This document shows positions 36,785-45,374 of a stretch of 64,000 bases of DNA, one piece after another. The stretch lies in contig NZ_JABSNU010000004.1 of the NCBI RefSeq assembly GCF_013266735.1, positions 186,001-250,000 of the forward strand, in the 5' to 3' direction. How positions within the stretch are numbered: the stretch's first letter is position 1; each line of letters starts with the position of its first letter. The notes under the pieces were generated by a model. It saw only the letters and a list, made by a program, of their open reading frames with translations. It was not told where the DNA came from and searched no databases. The translations under genes and the position numbers were made by a program. The DNA comes from Pedobacter foliorum (GTDB lineage: Bacteria; Bacteroidota; Bacteroidia; Sphingobacteriales; Sphingobacteriaceae).

Positions 36785-37954
36785 ATGAAAAAGATACTAT
36801 ACTTTAGTTTTTATTTTGAGCCGGATCTTTGCGCAGGGTCCTTTAGAAATTCTCCTTTAGCTAAAGAACTTGTTAATCAACTAGGAGATGATGTGGAAAT
36901 AGATGTAGTTACCACCCTGCCAAATCGCTATGGTACCTTTGATGCCTCGGCTCCAGCTTTTGAGGACCGTGGTAATATGAAAATTCACAGGATACTAATC
37001 CCTAAACATAAAAGCGGATTTATAGATCAGATAAACTCATTCAAAACATATTTCTTAGAAGCAAATCGACTGATCAAAGATAAGAAATATGATATGGTGT
37101 TTTCTTCTTCTTCGCGGTTATTTACAGCATATTTGGGCTATACTATAGCTAAAAAACAAGGGATTCCTTTATACCTGGATGTTAGAGACATATTTATTGA
37201 TACGATGAAAGATGTTTTGAAAAATCCAATATTGAAGGCCGGAGTGATGCCTATCCTTAAAATTATAGAAAGAAAGGTATTTTCATATGCAACTCATATC
37301 AATTTAATATCTGGTGGATTTAAATCATATTTTGAAAAATTCAAACAACCTAAATATTCGTATTTTTCAAATGGAATTGATCCCGAGTTTTTAAACTTGT
37401 CGGCAACAATTGCTAAGGATCGTCCATATAAACTAATTACTTATGCCGGGAATTTAGGTGAAGGACAAGGTTTACATATTATCGTACCTCAGGCAGCAAA
37501 AGCTTTAGGCGAAGGATATCGCTTTCTAATTATAGGTGATGGAGGGGTTAAGCAAAAGTTAATAGATGAAATTGAACGTCTTCAATTGACCAATGTTGAA
37601 CTAAGGAAGCCGGTTGCTCGAAAAGAGTTATTGAAAATTTACGACGATTCTGATTTTTTGTTTTTACATCTTAATGATTACGATGCATTTAAGAAAGTTC
37701 TTCCATCTAAAATTTTTGAATTAGGAGCCTACGACAAACCGATAATTGCTGGTGTTGCTGGTTTCGCTAATCAATTTATCGATGAGAATATTCCTAATCG
37801 TATTCTTTTTTTACCGGGACAAGTTGATGAGATGGTTAGGCAGTTGGGAGAGTATAAATATCATACGGCTTTTAGAAATGAATTTAAGGCTAAATTTAAG
37901 CGTGATGTAATAAATACCCTGATGGCTAAATCAATAATAGAGAATTTGCTATGA
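36785..37954 (+). CDS. Glycosyltransferase family 4 (WbuB-like)
   Basis: The 389-residue GT-B protein opens ILYFSFYFEPDLCAGSFRNSP, the acceptor-side loop of WbuB/FnlC-type GT4 enzymes. VDVRDIFIDTMKDVL-like central helix residues follow (LDVRDIFID), then FFSNGIDPEF-type domain junction (YFSNGIDPEF), and the donor domain with YAGNLGEGQGLHIIVPQA. The usual E-x7-E is modified: SKIFELGAYDKPIIAG supplies the glutamate. It is likely to add the second sugar to the lipid-linked HexNAc made by the downstream WecA-like enzyme; that order is inferred from similar loci. It overlaps the next gene by four bases (ATGA). Confidence 0.88.
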   Translation: MKKILYFSFYFEPDLCAGSFRNSPLAKELVNQLGDDVEIDVVTTLPNRYGTFDASAPAFEDRGNMKIHRILIPKHKSGFIDQINSFKTYFLEANRLIKDKKYDMVFSSSSRLFTAYLGYTIAKKQGIPLYLDVRDIFIDTMKDVLKNPILKAGVMPILKIIERKVFSYATHINLISGGFKSYFEKFKQPKYSYFSNGIDPEFLNLSATIAKDRPYKLITYAGNLGEGQGLHIIVPQAAKALGEGYRFLIIGDGGVKQKLIDEIERLQLTNVELRKPVARKELLKIYDDSDFLFLHLNDYDAFKKVLPSKIFELGAYDKPIIAGVAGFANQFIDENIPNRILFLPGQVDEMVRQLGEYKYHTAFRNEFKAKFKRDVINTLMAKSIIENLL

Positions 37955-38898
37955 GTAATATATTAATTTCTGGAATTAAGGGTTTTGTAGGGTCAAATTT
38001 ATCATCGTATCTTAAAAATAATAAATACGTTGTATCGGGTTTGGGCAGAAAACAGCCAGATCAAAATTTAAAGGATTATTCTGGATTTACTTGGGATGAC
38101 CTTTCTTTGATTAAAGAGAAAGAGTTTTGTGCTATTATTCATCTTGCAGGAAAGGCACACGATCTTAAAAAGACCGCAAATGATAATGAGTATTTTAAAG
38201 TAAATACTGACCTAACGAAATTGTTGTTTGATCTTTTCCTTCAGAGTGAGATTAAGGATTTCATATACTTTAGTAGTGTTAAAGCTGTAGCTGATGAAGT
38301 TGACGGAATTTTGAAAGAAGATGTGACACCATCACCTTATACTCCTTATGGTCAGTCAAAACTACAAGCAGAATCTTATTTGTTAAGTCAGTCGTTGCCT
38401 GCGGGGAAAAGACTTTTTATAATTAGACCTTGTATGATTCATGGGCCAGGAAATAAGGGGAATCTTAATTTGCTATATAATGTAGTGAAGAAGGGGATCC
38501 CATATCCCCTTGCAGGATTTAAAAATCAACGATCTTTTTTGTCTATTCATAATCTTAATTTTATTATCGAAAAAATAATTTCGGACCAAGATATCGATGG
38601 TGGTATTTATAATGTTGCAGATGACGAAGCTTTATCTACTAATGATGTGATTAAGATAATTGCAGAAGCTGATGGTAAAGAAGCAAGGCTTTGGAAAATA
38701 AATTCCAGAATTATTAAAACTTTCGCCTCGATAGGAGACAAACTGGGACTTCCATTGAATTCAGAAAGACTAAGGAAACTCACGGAAAGCTATGTGGTAT
38801 CTAATAACAAGATTAAGCTTGCATTGAGAATTAAAAATTTACCTACATCCTCCAGAGAAGGACTTTTAACAACTATAAAAAGTTTCCATTCAAGTTAA
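37951..38898 (+). CDS. NAD-dependent nucleotide-sugar C4-reductase/epimerase (WbpV-like SDR)
   Basis: This 315-residue extended SDR has GIKGFVG as its cofactor loop, SSVKAV as the serine region and Tyr133-x3-Lys137 (YGQSK). RPCMIHGPGNKGNL and IYNVADDEALST are typical of SDRs that reduce or epimerise C4 of UDP-4-keto-6-deoxy-HexNAc. The gene order C4-reductase, WecA-like transferase, WbpM-like dehydratase (37951, 38903, 40500) reproduces the wbpV-wbpL-wbpM module of Pseudomonas O-antigen loci. It should therefore produce UDP-QuiNAc or UDP-FucNAc for chain initiation. The stereochemistry at C4 cannot be told from the sequence. Confidence 0.85.
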   Translation: MSNILISGIKGFVGSNLSSYLKNNKYVVSGLGRKQPDQNLKDYSGFTWDDLSLIKEKEFCAIIHLAGKAHDLKKTANDNEYFKVNTDLTKLLFDLFLQSEIKDFIYFSSVKAVADEVDGILKEDVTPSPYTPYGQSKLQAESYLLSQSLPAGKRLFIIRPCMIHGPGNKGNLNLLYNVVKKGIPYPLAGFKNQRSFLSIHNLNFIIEKIISDQDIDGGIYNVADDEALSTNDVIKIIAEADGKEARLWKINSRIIKTFASIGDKLGLPLNSERLRKLTESYVVSNNKIKLALRIKNLPTSSREGLLTTIKSFHSS

Positions 38899-38902
38899 GA
38901 TT

Positions 38903-39850
38903 ATGCTTTACATATTAATTTTTATTTTTTTGTTTCTATCGATGTTAATCTACTTCAAGATTGCGGACAAGTTCAATATCATAGACAAGCCAAATGAAAG
39001 AAGTTCACATACAAAAACAACTATTAGAGGTGGAGGTATAATTTTTCTTGTTGCTATCATCATATCGGGAACTTTAGATCAGCAATATTTTATTCCTATG
39101 ATTGGAGCATCCATTATTGGAATAATAAGTTTTATAGATGACCGAATTACCCTTTCGAGTAGAATTAGGGTTTTATTTCACTTAGCAGCTGTAACATTAA
39201 TGTTTTATTTCTTACCAGTATTTGGAATTCTCTCGTGGTGGGCTATAGTTATGCTTTATATTCTTGTCATAGGTACAATTAATGCCTATAATTTTATGGA
39301 TGGGATTAATGGGATAACAGGTTTGTATAGCCTCGTAGTTTTAGGTGGATTGCAGTATGTAAATTTATGCCAAAGTTCTTTTGCTGCCCCAGATATGATT
39401 TGGTTCCCGATTATCTCTTGTTTAGTTTTTCTTTATTTCAATTTTAGGAAAAAAGCAAAATGCTTTGCTGGGGATGTTGGGAGTATTACTATGGCTTTTT
39501 GGGTTATTATGCTGATAATGCAATTGATTCTGAAAACAGATAATTATTCTTATATTTTATTTTTATCGGTTTACGGTGTTGAAACAGCATTGACCATTAT
39601 TCATCGTCTTTATTTGAAGCAGAATATTTTTGATGCTCATAGATTACACCTTTATCAGCTTATGGCTAATGAACAAAAAATGCCTCATCTTATTGTCTCC
39701 TCGATTTATGCGCTGTCACAGATGTTAATCATAGTGTTGATTATTTTTGGAGAGTTTAATTTTTATACATTAGTTGCGTTGATCTTGATACCGCTAATTT
39801 TGATTTATACTTTTATGAAACCAAGATTAATGGTTAAATTGTCTGACTAA
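38903..39850 (+). CDS. WecA/MraY-family undecaprenyl-phosphate HexNAc-1-phosphate transferase (WbpL-like)
   Basis: The 315-residue protein has about ten membrane helices and all main PNPT motifs: DKPNERSSHTKTTIRGGG in the first cytoplasmic loop, IDDR, NAYNFMDGINGITG with the metal-binding aspartates, FNFRKKAKCFAGDVGSITM, and the HRLHLYQL histidine motif. These enzymes attach a HexNAc-1-phosphate to undecaprenyl phosphate at the inner membrane. It is flanked by genes that make UDP-4-keto and UDP-6-deoxy-HexNAc sugars, so the donor is probably UDP-QuiNAc or UDP-FucNAc as in WbpL. It is the second initiating enzyme of the window and of a different family from the one at 10586. Confidence 0.91.
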   Translation: MLYILIFIFLFLSMLIYFKIADKFNIIDKPNERSSHTKTTIRGGGIIFLVAIIISGTLDQQYFIPMIGASIIGIISFIDDRITLSSRIRVLFHLAAVTLMFYFLPVFGILSWWAIVMLYILVIGTINAYNFMDGINGITGLYSLVVLGGLQYVNLCQSSFAAPDMIWFPIISCLVFLYFNFRKKAKCFAGDVGSITMAFWVIMLIMQLILKTDNYSYILFLSVYGVETALTIIHRLYLKQNIFDAHRLHLYQLMANEQKMPHLIVSSIYALSQMLIIVLIIFGEFNFYTLVALILIPLILIYTFMKPRLMVKLSD

Positions 39851-40405
39851 ATGGAAAAATCTTATGTAATATACGGTGCCGGAGGGCATGCCAAGGTTGT
39901 GGTAGATTTGATACTAGAGCTTGGTGGTATTATAGAATGTGTATTTGATGATAATGTTGAAGAGGAAAATGGAACCTTCATGGGTATTCAGGTTCTGAAA
40001 TATAATCCTGCATTATACAAAGAGGCTAGATTAATTATTGCTATTGGTGACAATATGGCTCGCAAAACCCTTACTCATAAACTAAAGCATAATTTTGCAA
40101 CCTTAGTCCACCCTAAAGCATCAATTTCAGAATTTGCTTTAATTGGAAAAGGAACTGTTATTTTGGCCAATGCAGTAGTACAAGCAGAGGTAAGCGTTGG
40201 TGACCATAGTATCATAAATATTGGTGCATGTGTTGACCATGAAGTAAGTATTTATGATTTTGTACATATTGGGCCAATGGCCTATATTGGGGGAGCAGCT
40301 ATAATAAAAAATGGAGTGAAAATTGATCCAGGTGTAATTGTATTAAGAAATACTGAAATTGCTGAAAATAGCCATGTAACACCGCTTTCATTAGTTCGTC
40401 CATAA
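39851..40405 (+). CDS. PglD/NeuD-like sugar acyltransferase
   Basis: The 184-residue protein begins YVIYGAGGHAKVVVDLI, the N-terminal UDP-sugar-binding fold of PglD/NeuD, followed by left-handed beta-helix hexapeptides (IGKGTVILANAVVQ, VGDHSIINIGACVDHEVSI, IGPMAYIGGAAIIKNGV). His in CVDHEVSI is in the usual catalytic position. The C-terminus (AENSHVTPLSLVRP) is shorter than in typical family members, which run about 195-215 residues. It starts immediately after the WecA-like stop (39850/39851). It probably N- or O-acetylates an amino sugar intermediate such as the WbpM-derived sugar; no 4-aminotransferase is adjacent, so an O-acetyl role remains possible. Confidence 0.82.
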   Translation: MEKSYVIYGAGGHAKVVVDLILELGGIIECVFDDNVEEENGTFMGIQVLKYNPALYKEARLIIAIGDNMARKTLTHKLKHNFATLVHPKASISEFALIGKGTVILANAVVQAEVSVGDHSIINIGACVDHEVSIYDFVHIGPMAYIGGAAIIKNGVKIDPGVIVLRNTEIAENSHVTPLSLVRP

Positions 40406-40408
40406 TCA

Positions 40409-40440
40409 TTTGCTTGCAAATAACAATATACCTACTTTTG
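40409..40440 (+). promoter_or_regulatory. Candidate Bacteroidota sigma-factor promoter before the WbpM-like gene
   Basis: TTTG at 40409-40412 and TACTTTTG at 40433-40440 are separated by 20 bases, fitting the Bacteroidota consensus TTTG-N19-21-TAnnTTTG. Transcription would start near 40447, leaving a leader of about 50 bases before the start at 40500. The -33 part lies in a 14-base inverted repeat, ATTTGCTTGCAAAT (40408-40421), a possible operator. This is the best-spaced promoter found in the window and suggests that the dehydratase gene can be transcribed apart from the upstream operon. Confidence 0.6.
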
Positions 40441-40499
40441 GGTATTAGAAGTTTGGTTTAATTATTGCTAAGTTTGTTTTTGGATAAAATCACCCATGA

Positions 40500-42437
40500 A
40501 TGTTCACTAAACTAGAAATCGTACCCCGCTGGATTATATTCACAATCGATATTTGTTTGAGTGTCTTTGCTCTCGTTCTCGCAAAAGTTCTCAAAAACAA
40601 TTTTATTCTTGAAAATATTAACGCACTAGCATTATATAAGTCGGTATTGCTTGTTGTTGTCGTAAATACGCTTGTATTTTTTAATATTAAAACTTTTGCA
40701 GGAATTGTTCGTTACACCAGTGCGCAGGATTCGTTTAGAATACTGTTTGCGGTGATCTTAAGTTCTCTTGCGATTTTCTTTTCTAATGCCATTATAATTG
40801 TATTGGGAGGTGATAGAATTTTAAGTAATGTCACCATCATCATCTATTCGCTATTTAGCTTTTTGTTCTTAATAACCTACAGAGTAATTGTGAAGTACTT
40901 TTTTATGTATATAAAAAATGCTAAACTAGATAAAATCAGAATAATTATTTATGGTGCAGGAGAAGCAGGGGTCGCTACCAAAAGGACCTTTGATCATGAT
41001 GCTAAAGTAAATAAGACTATTGTTGCCTATGTGGATGACGATTTACGAAAGGTTGGAAAAACTATTGACGGAATTAAGATTCTTGATGCTGCTACACTTG
41101 AAACCTTAATTATCAAACATGAAGTGGATGAAGTGATATTTGCTTCTTACACTATACCGACAGATAGAAAGGAGCAAATTGTAGATGCTTGTCTGGAGAA
41201 TGACGTCAAAGTACTAAATATTCCGCCAGCTGATGTTTGGTCTCGCAGTGATAGAAGTACTGCCCAAATTCAGAACCTCAATATTGAAGATCTGTTAAAT
41301 AGAAAGCCGATTCATATTGATACTGAAGGTATACAAAACCAACTAAAGGGTAGACGGATCTTAATTACGGGTGCAGCTGGATCTATAGGTAGTGAAATCG
41401 TAAGACAGGTGCTGAAATTTGAATCGGGTTTGATTATTCTCTGCGATCATAGTGAAACTGCTCTGCACCATTTGTATCTTGAACTCGAAGAAACGCATAA
41501 GAATATTAATTTTCATGCGTTTATTGGAGATGTAAAAGACGAAAAACGTATGAATTTCTTGTTTGAGACATTTAAGCCGCATTACGTGTATCATGCAGCC
41601 GCATACAAACATGTGCCTATGATGGAAGATAATCCTGCAGAGGCCATTAAAACGAATGTATTGGGTACAAAAACGATTGCTGACTTGTCTGTAAAACACG
41701 GTGTTCAGAAATTTGTAATGATATCTACTGATAAGGCTGTTAACCCTACAAATATTATGGGGGCTTCTAAACGTATTGCTGAGATTTATGTACAATCATT
41801 AAATAATTCTCTAACAACTCCAGATTTCATATTTTCAAATGGATTAGGGTATATCAATGATCTAAATGTAAAGCCAATTACCAGGTTTATTACTACTCGT
41901 TTTGGAAATGTTTTAGGATCTAATGGTTCTGTAATCCCTAGATTTAAACAACAAATTGAAAAAGGTGGTCCTGTAACGGTTACCCATCCTGAAATTACGC
42001 GTTATTTCATGACCATACCAGAAGCATGTAGATTGGTATTGGAAGCCGGATGTATGGGTAAGGGTGGAGAGATCTATGTTTTTGACATGGGTAAATCCGT
42101 TAAAATTGTTGAATTGGCTAAGAAAATGATTCGTCTTGCCGGGTTAGTGCCTAATGAAGACATTAAGATAACCTATTCGGGTTTAAGACCAGGAGAAAAG
42201 CTATATGAGGAGCTGTTGAATGATAATGAGAATACCATGCCTACGCATCATGAGAAGATCATGATCGGTAAGGTTCGTGAGTATATTTTTAATGAAATTG
42301 AAGCTCAAATCTATAAACTGGTTGAACATGCTGTTATTAATGACAATAGAAAAGTTGTTATACAAATGAAAACCATAGTTCCTGAATTTAAGAGCAAAAA
42401 CTCTAAATTCGAGGAGTTTGATGTTATATCAAATTAA
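40500..42437 (+). CDS. Membrane-bound UDP-HexNAc 4,6-dehydratase (WbpM/CapD/PglF-like)
   Basis: The 645-residue protein has four N-terminal membrane helices (to about 130), a first Rossmann domain with IIYGAGEAGVATKR, and a second, catalytic SDR domain with ITGAAGSIGSEIVRQVL. The active site shows STDK (409-412) and, in place of the usual tyrosine, Met420 with Lys424 (IMGASK). This S-M-K arrangement is the mark of the long WbpM/PglF subfamily. It converts UDP-GlcNAc to UDP-4-keto-6-deoxy-GlcNAc, feeding the C4-reductase and WecA-like transferase upstream. It is distinct from the soluble, inverting PseB at 17386. It has its own candidate promoter. Confidence 0.93.
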   Translation: MFTKLEIVPRWIIFTIDICLSVFALVLAKVLKNNFILENINALALYKSVLLVVVVNTLVFFNIKTFAGIVRYTSAQDSFRILFAVILSSLAIFFSNAIIIVLGGDRILSNVTIIIYSLFSFLFLITYRVIVKYFFMYIKNAKLDKIRIIIYGAGEAGVATKRTFDHDAKVNKTIVAYVDDDLRKVGKTIDGIKILDAATLETLIIKHEVDEVIFASYTIPTDRKEQIVDACLENDVKVLNIPPADVWSRSDRSTAQIQNLNIEDLLNRKPIHIDTEGIQNQLKGRRILITGAAGSIGSEIVRQVLKFESGLIILCDHSETALHHLYLELEETHKNINFHAFIGDVKDEKRMNFLFETFKPHYVYHAAAYKHVPMMEDNPAEAIKTNVLGTKTIADLSVKHGVQKFVMISTDKAVNPTNIMGASKRIAEIYVQSLNNSLTTPDFIFSNGLGYINDLNVKPITRFITTRFGNVLGSNGSVIPRFKQQIEKGGPVTVTHPEITRYFMTIPEACRLVLEAGCMGKGGEIYVFDMGKSVKIVELAKKMIRLAGLVPNEDIKITYSGLRPGEKLYEELLNDNENTMPTHHEKIMIGKVREYIFNEIEAQIYKLVEHAVINDNRKVVIQMKTIVPEFKSKNSKFEEFDVISN

Positions 42438-42469
42438 GTGTTCTCAATAAATACCCTAAACACACTTAA
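42434..42469 (+). other. Weak inverted repeat after the WbpM-like gene
   Basis: TTAAGTGT (42434-42441) and ACACTTAA (42462-42469) form an 8-bp stem with a 20-base loop that overlaps the stop codon. The stem is AT-rich and not followed by a U-tract, so termination is uncertain. It marks the end of the polysaccharide operon before glmS. Confidence 0.3.
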
Positions 42470-42560
42470 GGTCAAATTAGATAAACTATAAAAATCGCAC
42501 CTTTTTTACGCAAACGATTGATTTTGCTATTAAACCGCTATAAATAATAAAAATGATTAT

Positions 42561-42588
42561 TAGATTTGGGTTTTAAACTTTAAGTTTG
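42561..42588 (+). promoter_or_regulatory. Candidate glmS promoter boxes
   Basis: The 194-base gap before glmS contains two matches to the -7 consensus TAnnTTTG: TAGATTTG (42561-42568) and TAAGTTTG (42581-42588). Neither has a clear TTTG at 19-21 bases upstream. The gap is AT-rich and shows no glmS ribozyme-like structure that could be recognised by eye. Confidence 0.35.
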
Positions 42589-42631
42589 ATAAAATTTATT
42601 AACACTTTTTATTTATTTACCTATTGATTTT

Positions 42632-44470
42632 ATGTGTGGAATAGTTGGTTACATAGGCCATAGAGAAGCCTGGCCTTTAGTTATTAAAGGATTAAAAAGA
42701 TTAGAATACCGTGGTTATGACAGTGCTGGTATAGCCCTGATTAATAATGATGGTTTAAACATCTATAAGAAAGCCGGTAAAGTACTGGAGCTTGAAAACT
42801 TTGCCGAAGGTAAAAACCTTTCCGGTACAATTGGTATTGGACATACAAGATGGGCAACTCATGGTGCTCCATCTGACAGGAATTCTCACCCACACACTTC
42901 TCATAGTGGTGACTTAACTATAATACACAACGGAATTATTGAAAATTATGCAGCTCTTAAAGAGATGCTAGTGAGTAAAGGTCATGAATTTAATAGCGAT
43001 ACAGATACTGAAGTACTGATCCACCTGATTGAAGAGATTTATAAACAAGAAAATGTTGATCTTTTGGAGGCTGTAAGATTAGCCCTTCATAAAGTAAGTG
43101 GTGCTTATGCTATCGTTGTAATGGACGAAGCACAGCCTGATCAACTGATCGCTGCCAGAAAAGGTAGTCCGATGGTTATTGGTGTAGGTCAAGGTGAATA
43201 TTTTATTGCCTCTGATGCAACCCCAATTGTAGAATACACTAAAAACGTAATTTACCTGAACGACAATGAGATCGCTTTCCTTAAACGTGATGAGTTAATG
43301 ATCAAACGTTTAGATAATGTTGTTCAGACGCCATATATCCAGGAATTAGAATTGAAATTGGAAATGTTGGAGAAAGGTGGCTATGATCACTTTATGTTGA
43401 AAGAAATATATGAGCAGCCACGTTCTGTAAGAGATTGTCTAAGAGGTCGTATCTATCCTAATGAAGGAAGAGTACAATTAGGTGGGATTAGTGAATTTGC
43501 GCATAAACTTAAAAATGTAGACCGCATCATCATTGTTGCCTGTGGTACTTCATGGCATGCGGGATTGGTTGGTGAATACTTAATTGAAGAATACGCAAGG
43601 ATACCTGTTGAGGTAGAATATGCTTCGGAATTCAGATACAGAAACCCAATTATAACTGAGAAGGATGTCGTAATTGCAATCTCTCAATCAGGTGAGACTG
43701 CAGATACCATGGCAGCTATTGAAATGGCTAAAGAAAAAGGGGCAACCATTTTTGGCGTTTGTAATGTGGTTGGAGCTTCTATTCCAAGGCTTACTCATGC
43801 AGGTGCTTATACGCACGCCGGTCCAGAGATTGGTGTAGCATCAACCAAAGCTTTTACAGCTCAGGTTACGGTATTGACTTTGATTGCTTTCCATCTTGCA
43901 CAGCAAAAAGGAACTCTAACAAGTTCTAAATTAACTGAGCTGTTAACTGAGCTAGACAACATCCCTCAGAAAATTGAAAAAGCCTTAGAATCAGAAAGTC
44001 TGATTAAAGAAATCTCTGCCAAATTTAAAGATTCAAGAAACTGCTTGTTCCTGGGTAGGGGAAGTGGTTTTCCTGTGGCGCTAGAGGGAGCTTTAAAGCT
44101 TAAGGAGATCTCTTATATACATGCCGAGGGTTATCCCGCCGCAGAGATGAAACACGGCCCTATCGCCTTAATTGACGAAGAGATGCCGGTAGTGGTTATT
44201 GCAACCAAAAATTCATCTTACGAAAAAGTAATCAGCAATATTCAGGAAGTGAAAGCCAGAAAAGGAATTGTTTTGGCGATTGTTACTGAAGGTGATACTG
44301 AAGTTAGAAAAATGGCAGATTACTGCATCGAGATTCCTGATGCCAGTGAAGCTTTCTTGCCGTTGTTAGCGACTATTCCATTGCAACTATTATCTTATCA
44401 CATTGCGGTAATGAGAGGTTGTAATGTAGATCAGCCAAGAAATCTGGCGAAATCAGTAACTGTAGAATAA
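42632..44470 (+). CDS. glmS: Glutamine-fructose-6-phosphate aminotransferase (isomerising)
   Basis: The 612-residue protein has the full GlmS layout. The N-terminal class II glutaminase begins MCGIVGYIG with the Cys nucleophile, and RLEYRGYDSAGIA, GHTRWATHG and NSHPHTS follow. Two SIS sugar-isomerase domains come next (CGTSWHAG, SQSGETADT, GRGSGFPVALEGALKLKEISYIHAEGY), ending with the conserved NVDQPRNLAKSVTVE. It makes glucosamine-6-phosphate, the precursor of UDP-GlcNAc used by nearly all the amino-sugar pathways of this locus, including PseB, WecB and the WbpM-like dehydratase. It is preceded by a 194-base gap and followed by a strong terminator, so it is probably its own transcription unit. 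Confidence 0.97.
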   Translation: MCGIVGYIGHREAWPLVIKGLKRLEYRGYDSAGIALINNDGLNIYKKAGKVLELENFAEGKNLSGTIGIGHTRWATHGAPSDRNSHPHTSHSGDLTIIHNGIIENYAALKEMLVSKGHEFNSDTDTEVLIHLIEEIYKQENVDLLEAVRLALHKVSGAYAIVVMDEAQPDQLIAARKGSPMVIGVGQGEYFIASDATPIVEYTKNVIYLNDNEIAFLKRDELMIKRLDNVVQTPYIQELELKLEMLEKGGYDHFMLKEIYEQPRSVRDCLRGRIYPNEGRVQLGGISEFAHKLKNVDRIIIVACGTSWHAGLVGEYLIEEYARIPVEVEYASEFRYRNPIITEKDVVIAISQSGETADTMAAIEMAKEKGATIFGVCNVVGASIPRLTHAGAYTHAGPEIGVASTKAFTAQVTVLTLIAFHLAQQKGTLTSSKLTELLTELDNIPQKIEKALESESLIKEISAKFKDSRNCLFLGRGSGFPVALEGALKLKEISYIHAEGYPAAEMKHGPIALIDEEMPVVVIATKNSSYEKVISNIQEVKARKGIVLAIVTEGDTEVRKMADYCIEIPDASEAFLPLLATIPLQLLSYHIAVMRGCNVDQPRNLAKSVTVE

Positions 44471-44476
44471 AATTTT

Positions 44477-44510
44477 AAGAAGAAAGGCGGTAATTACCGC
44501 CTTTCTTCTT
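44477..44510 (+). terminator. Strong intrinsic terminator hairpin after glmS
   Basis: A perfect 34-base palindrome begins AAGAAGAAAGGCGGTAA and continues directly into its complement, ending TTCTTCTT. The GC-rich core GGCGGTAATTACCGCC gives a very stable stem, and the pyrimidine-rich 3' arm serves as the U-rich tract. It lies 7 bases after the glmS stop. Confidence 0.9.
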
Positions 44511-44541
44511 ATCTTTAAATTTAAACCTACTCTACTTACTA

Positions 44542-45345
44542 ATGATAAAACGTTTCTCACTCATCGCTTTTTGTATCATCCTCACAATTGCTTCGTGCAA
44601 AAAGAAGGATTCCAGAATTAAACCAGAAGACCTGCCGACAGCTCTTAAGAGCATTAATGTAAATGACAAGGCGTATCAATCAGTCGAGTATGATGAACAT
44701 GGGAGGATTGCCCAATTGTCAAGTGGAACATTTGTTGATTCTTTTAAGTACAATGAACAAAATCAGGTTATAGAAATTATCGACGAGAATTATGCATTCA
44801 CTACATCGGCTTCAACCTTTGTTACTAAAGTTTTTTATAAGGATGGTATCCCTTTCTCAGGTTCTAGAAAAGATGCCAGTTCACATATTAAAAGTCCAAA
44901 TGCCCAGTATTACGTAGATAGTGTGAGTTACAAAGTAATAAACAATGAAGTAACCGAAATAAGATATTTCGACAAAAAATTTTATGATTATTTTACTAAT
45001 GAATTGAAATACACGAATACTAAAGATACGCTCGTGTATTATTTTTCTTATTTAAATAATAATCTAGCGTCAGAAACGCTACATAAATATGCAGTAGGGA
45101 AGTATACATATGGGGCAAAGAAAGGAATTTTATCTGCTAAGAAACTTCCTTTTGTCTTATATCAAGGTGCCCCCCCAGTTTTATATGGGGAAAATGAGTT
45201 ACTAACCTCTGATGACACAGTAGAAATTCATACTTATAATTACACTTATAATCAGGCTGATTTTCCCGTTTCTGCAAAAGTTGGGGTGACTTACAAGGCT
45301 GATTACGCTCCAACTTCTTACAATCAAAGTTTTGTTTATAAATAA
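44542..45345 (+). CDS. Hypothetical lipoprotein with YD-like beta-strand repeats
   Basis: This 267-residue protein begins MIKRFSLIAFCIILTIASC, a lipoprotein signal with lipidated Cys19 followed by KKKD, typical of Bacteroidota lipoproteins. The mature part has repeated tyrosine-rich strands such as SVEYDEHGRIAQL, SFKYNEQNQVIEI and KVFYKDGIPFS, resembling YD/RHS-like or DUF4595-type repeats. Such proteins are surface or periplasmic and of unknown function. It starts 31 bases after the glmS terminator and converges with the response regulator at 45375. No partner gene is evident. Confidence 0.75.
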   Translation: MIKRFSLIAFCIILTIASCKKKDSRIKPEDLPTALKSINVNDKAYQSVEYDEHGRIAQLSSGTFVDSFKYNEQNQVIEIIDENYAFTTSASTFVTKVFYKDGIPFSGSRKDASSHIKSPNAQYYVDSVSYKVINNEVTEIRYFDKKFYDYFTNELKYTNTKDTLVYYFSYLNNNLASETLHKYAVGKYTYGAKKGILSAKKLPFVLYQGAPPVLYGENELLTSDDTVEIHTYNYTYNQADFPVSAKVGVTYKADYAPTSYNQSFVYK

Positions 45346-45374
45346 TTCTTTTAAGGAGACAAGCGGGTATTGAT

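Noticed and set aside
41361..41795. 144-residue open frame on the minus strand within the WbpM-like gene
   Set aside because: It lies entirely inside a well-supported gene with conserved catalytic motifs, has a His/Phe/Tyr/Cys-rich composition typical of an antisense frame, and shows no recognisable domain.
42437..42632. Possible glmS ribozyme in the leader
   Set aside because: The glmS ribozyme is known mainly from Gram-positive bacteria. The leader is AT-rich and I could not fold the conserved core by eye. A covariance-model search would decide.
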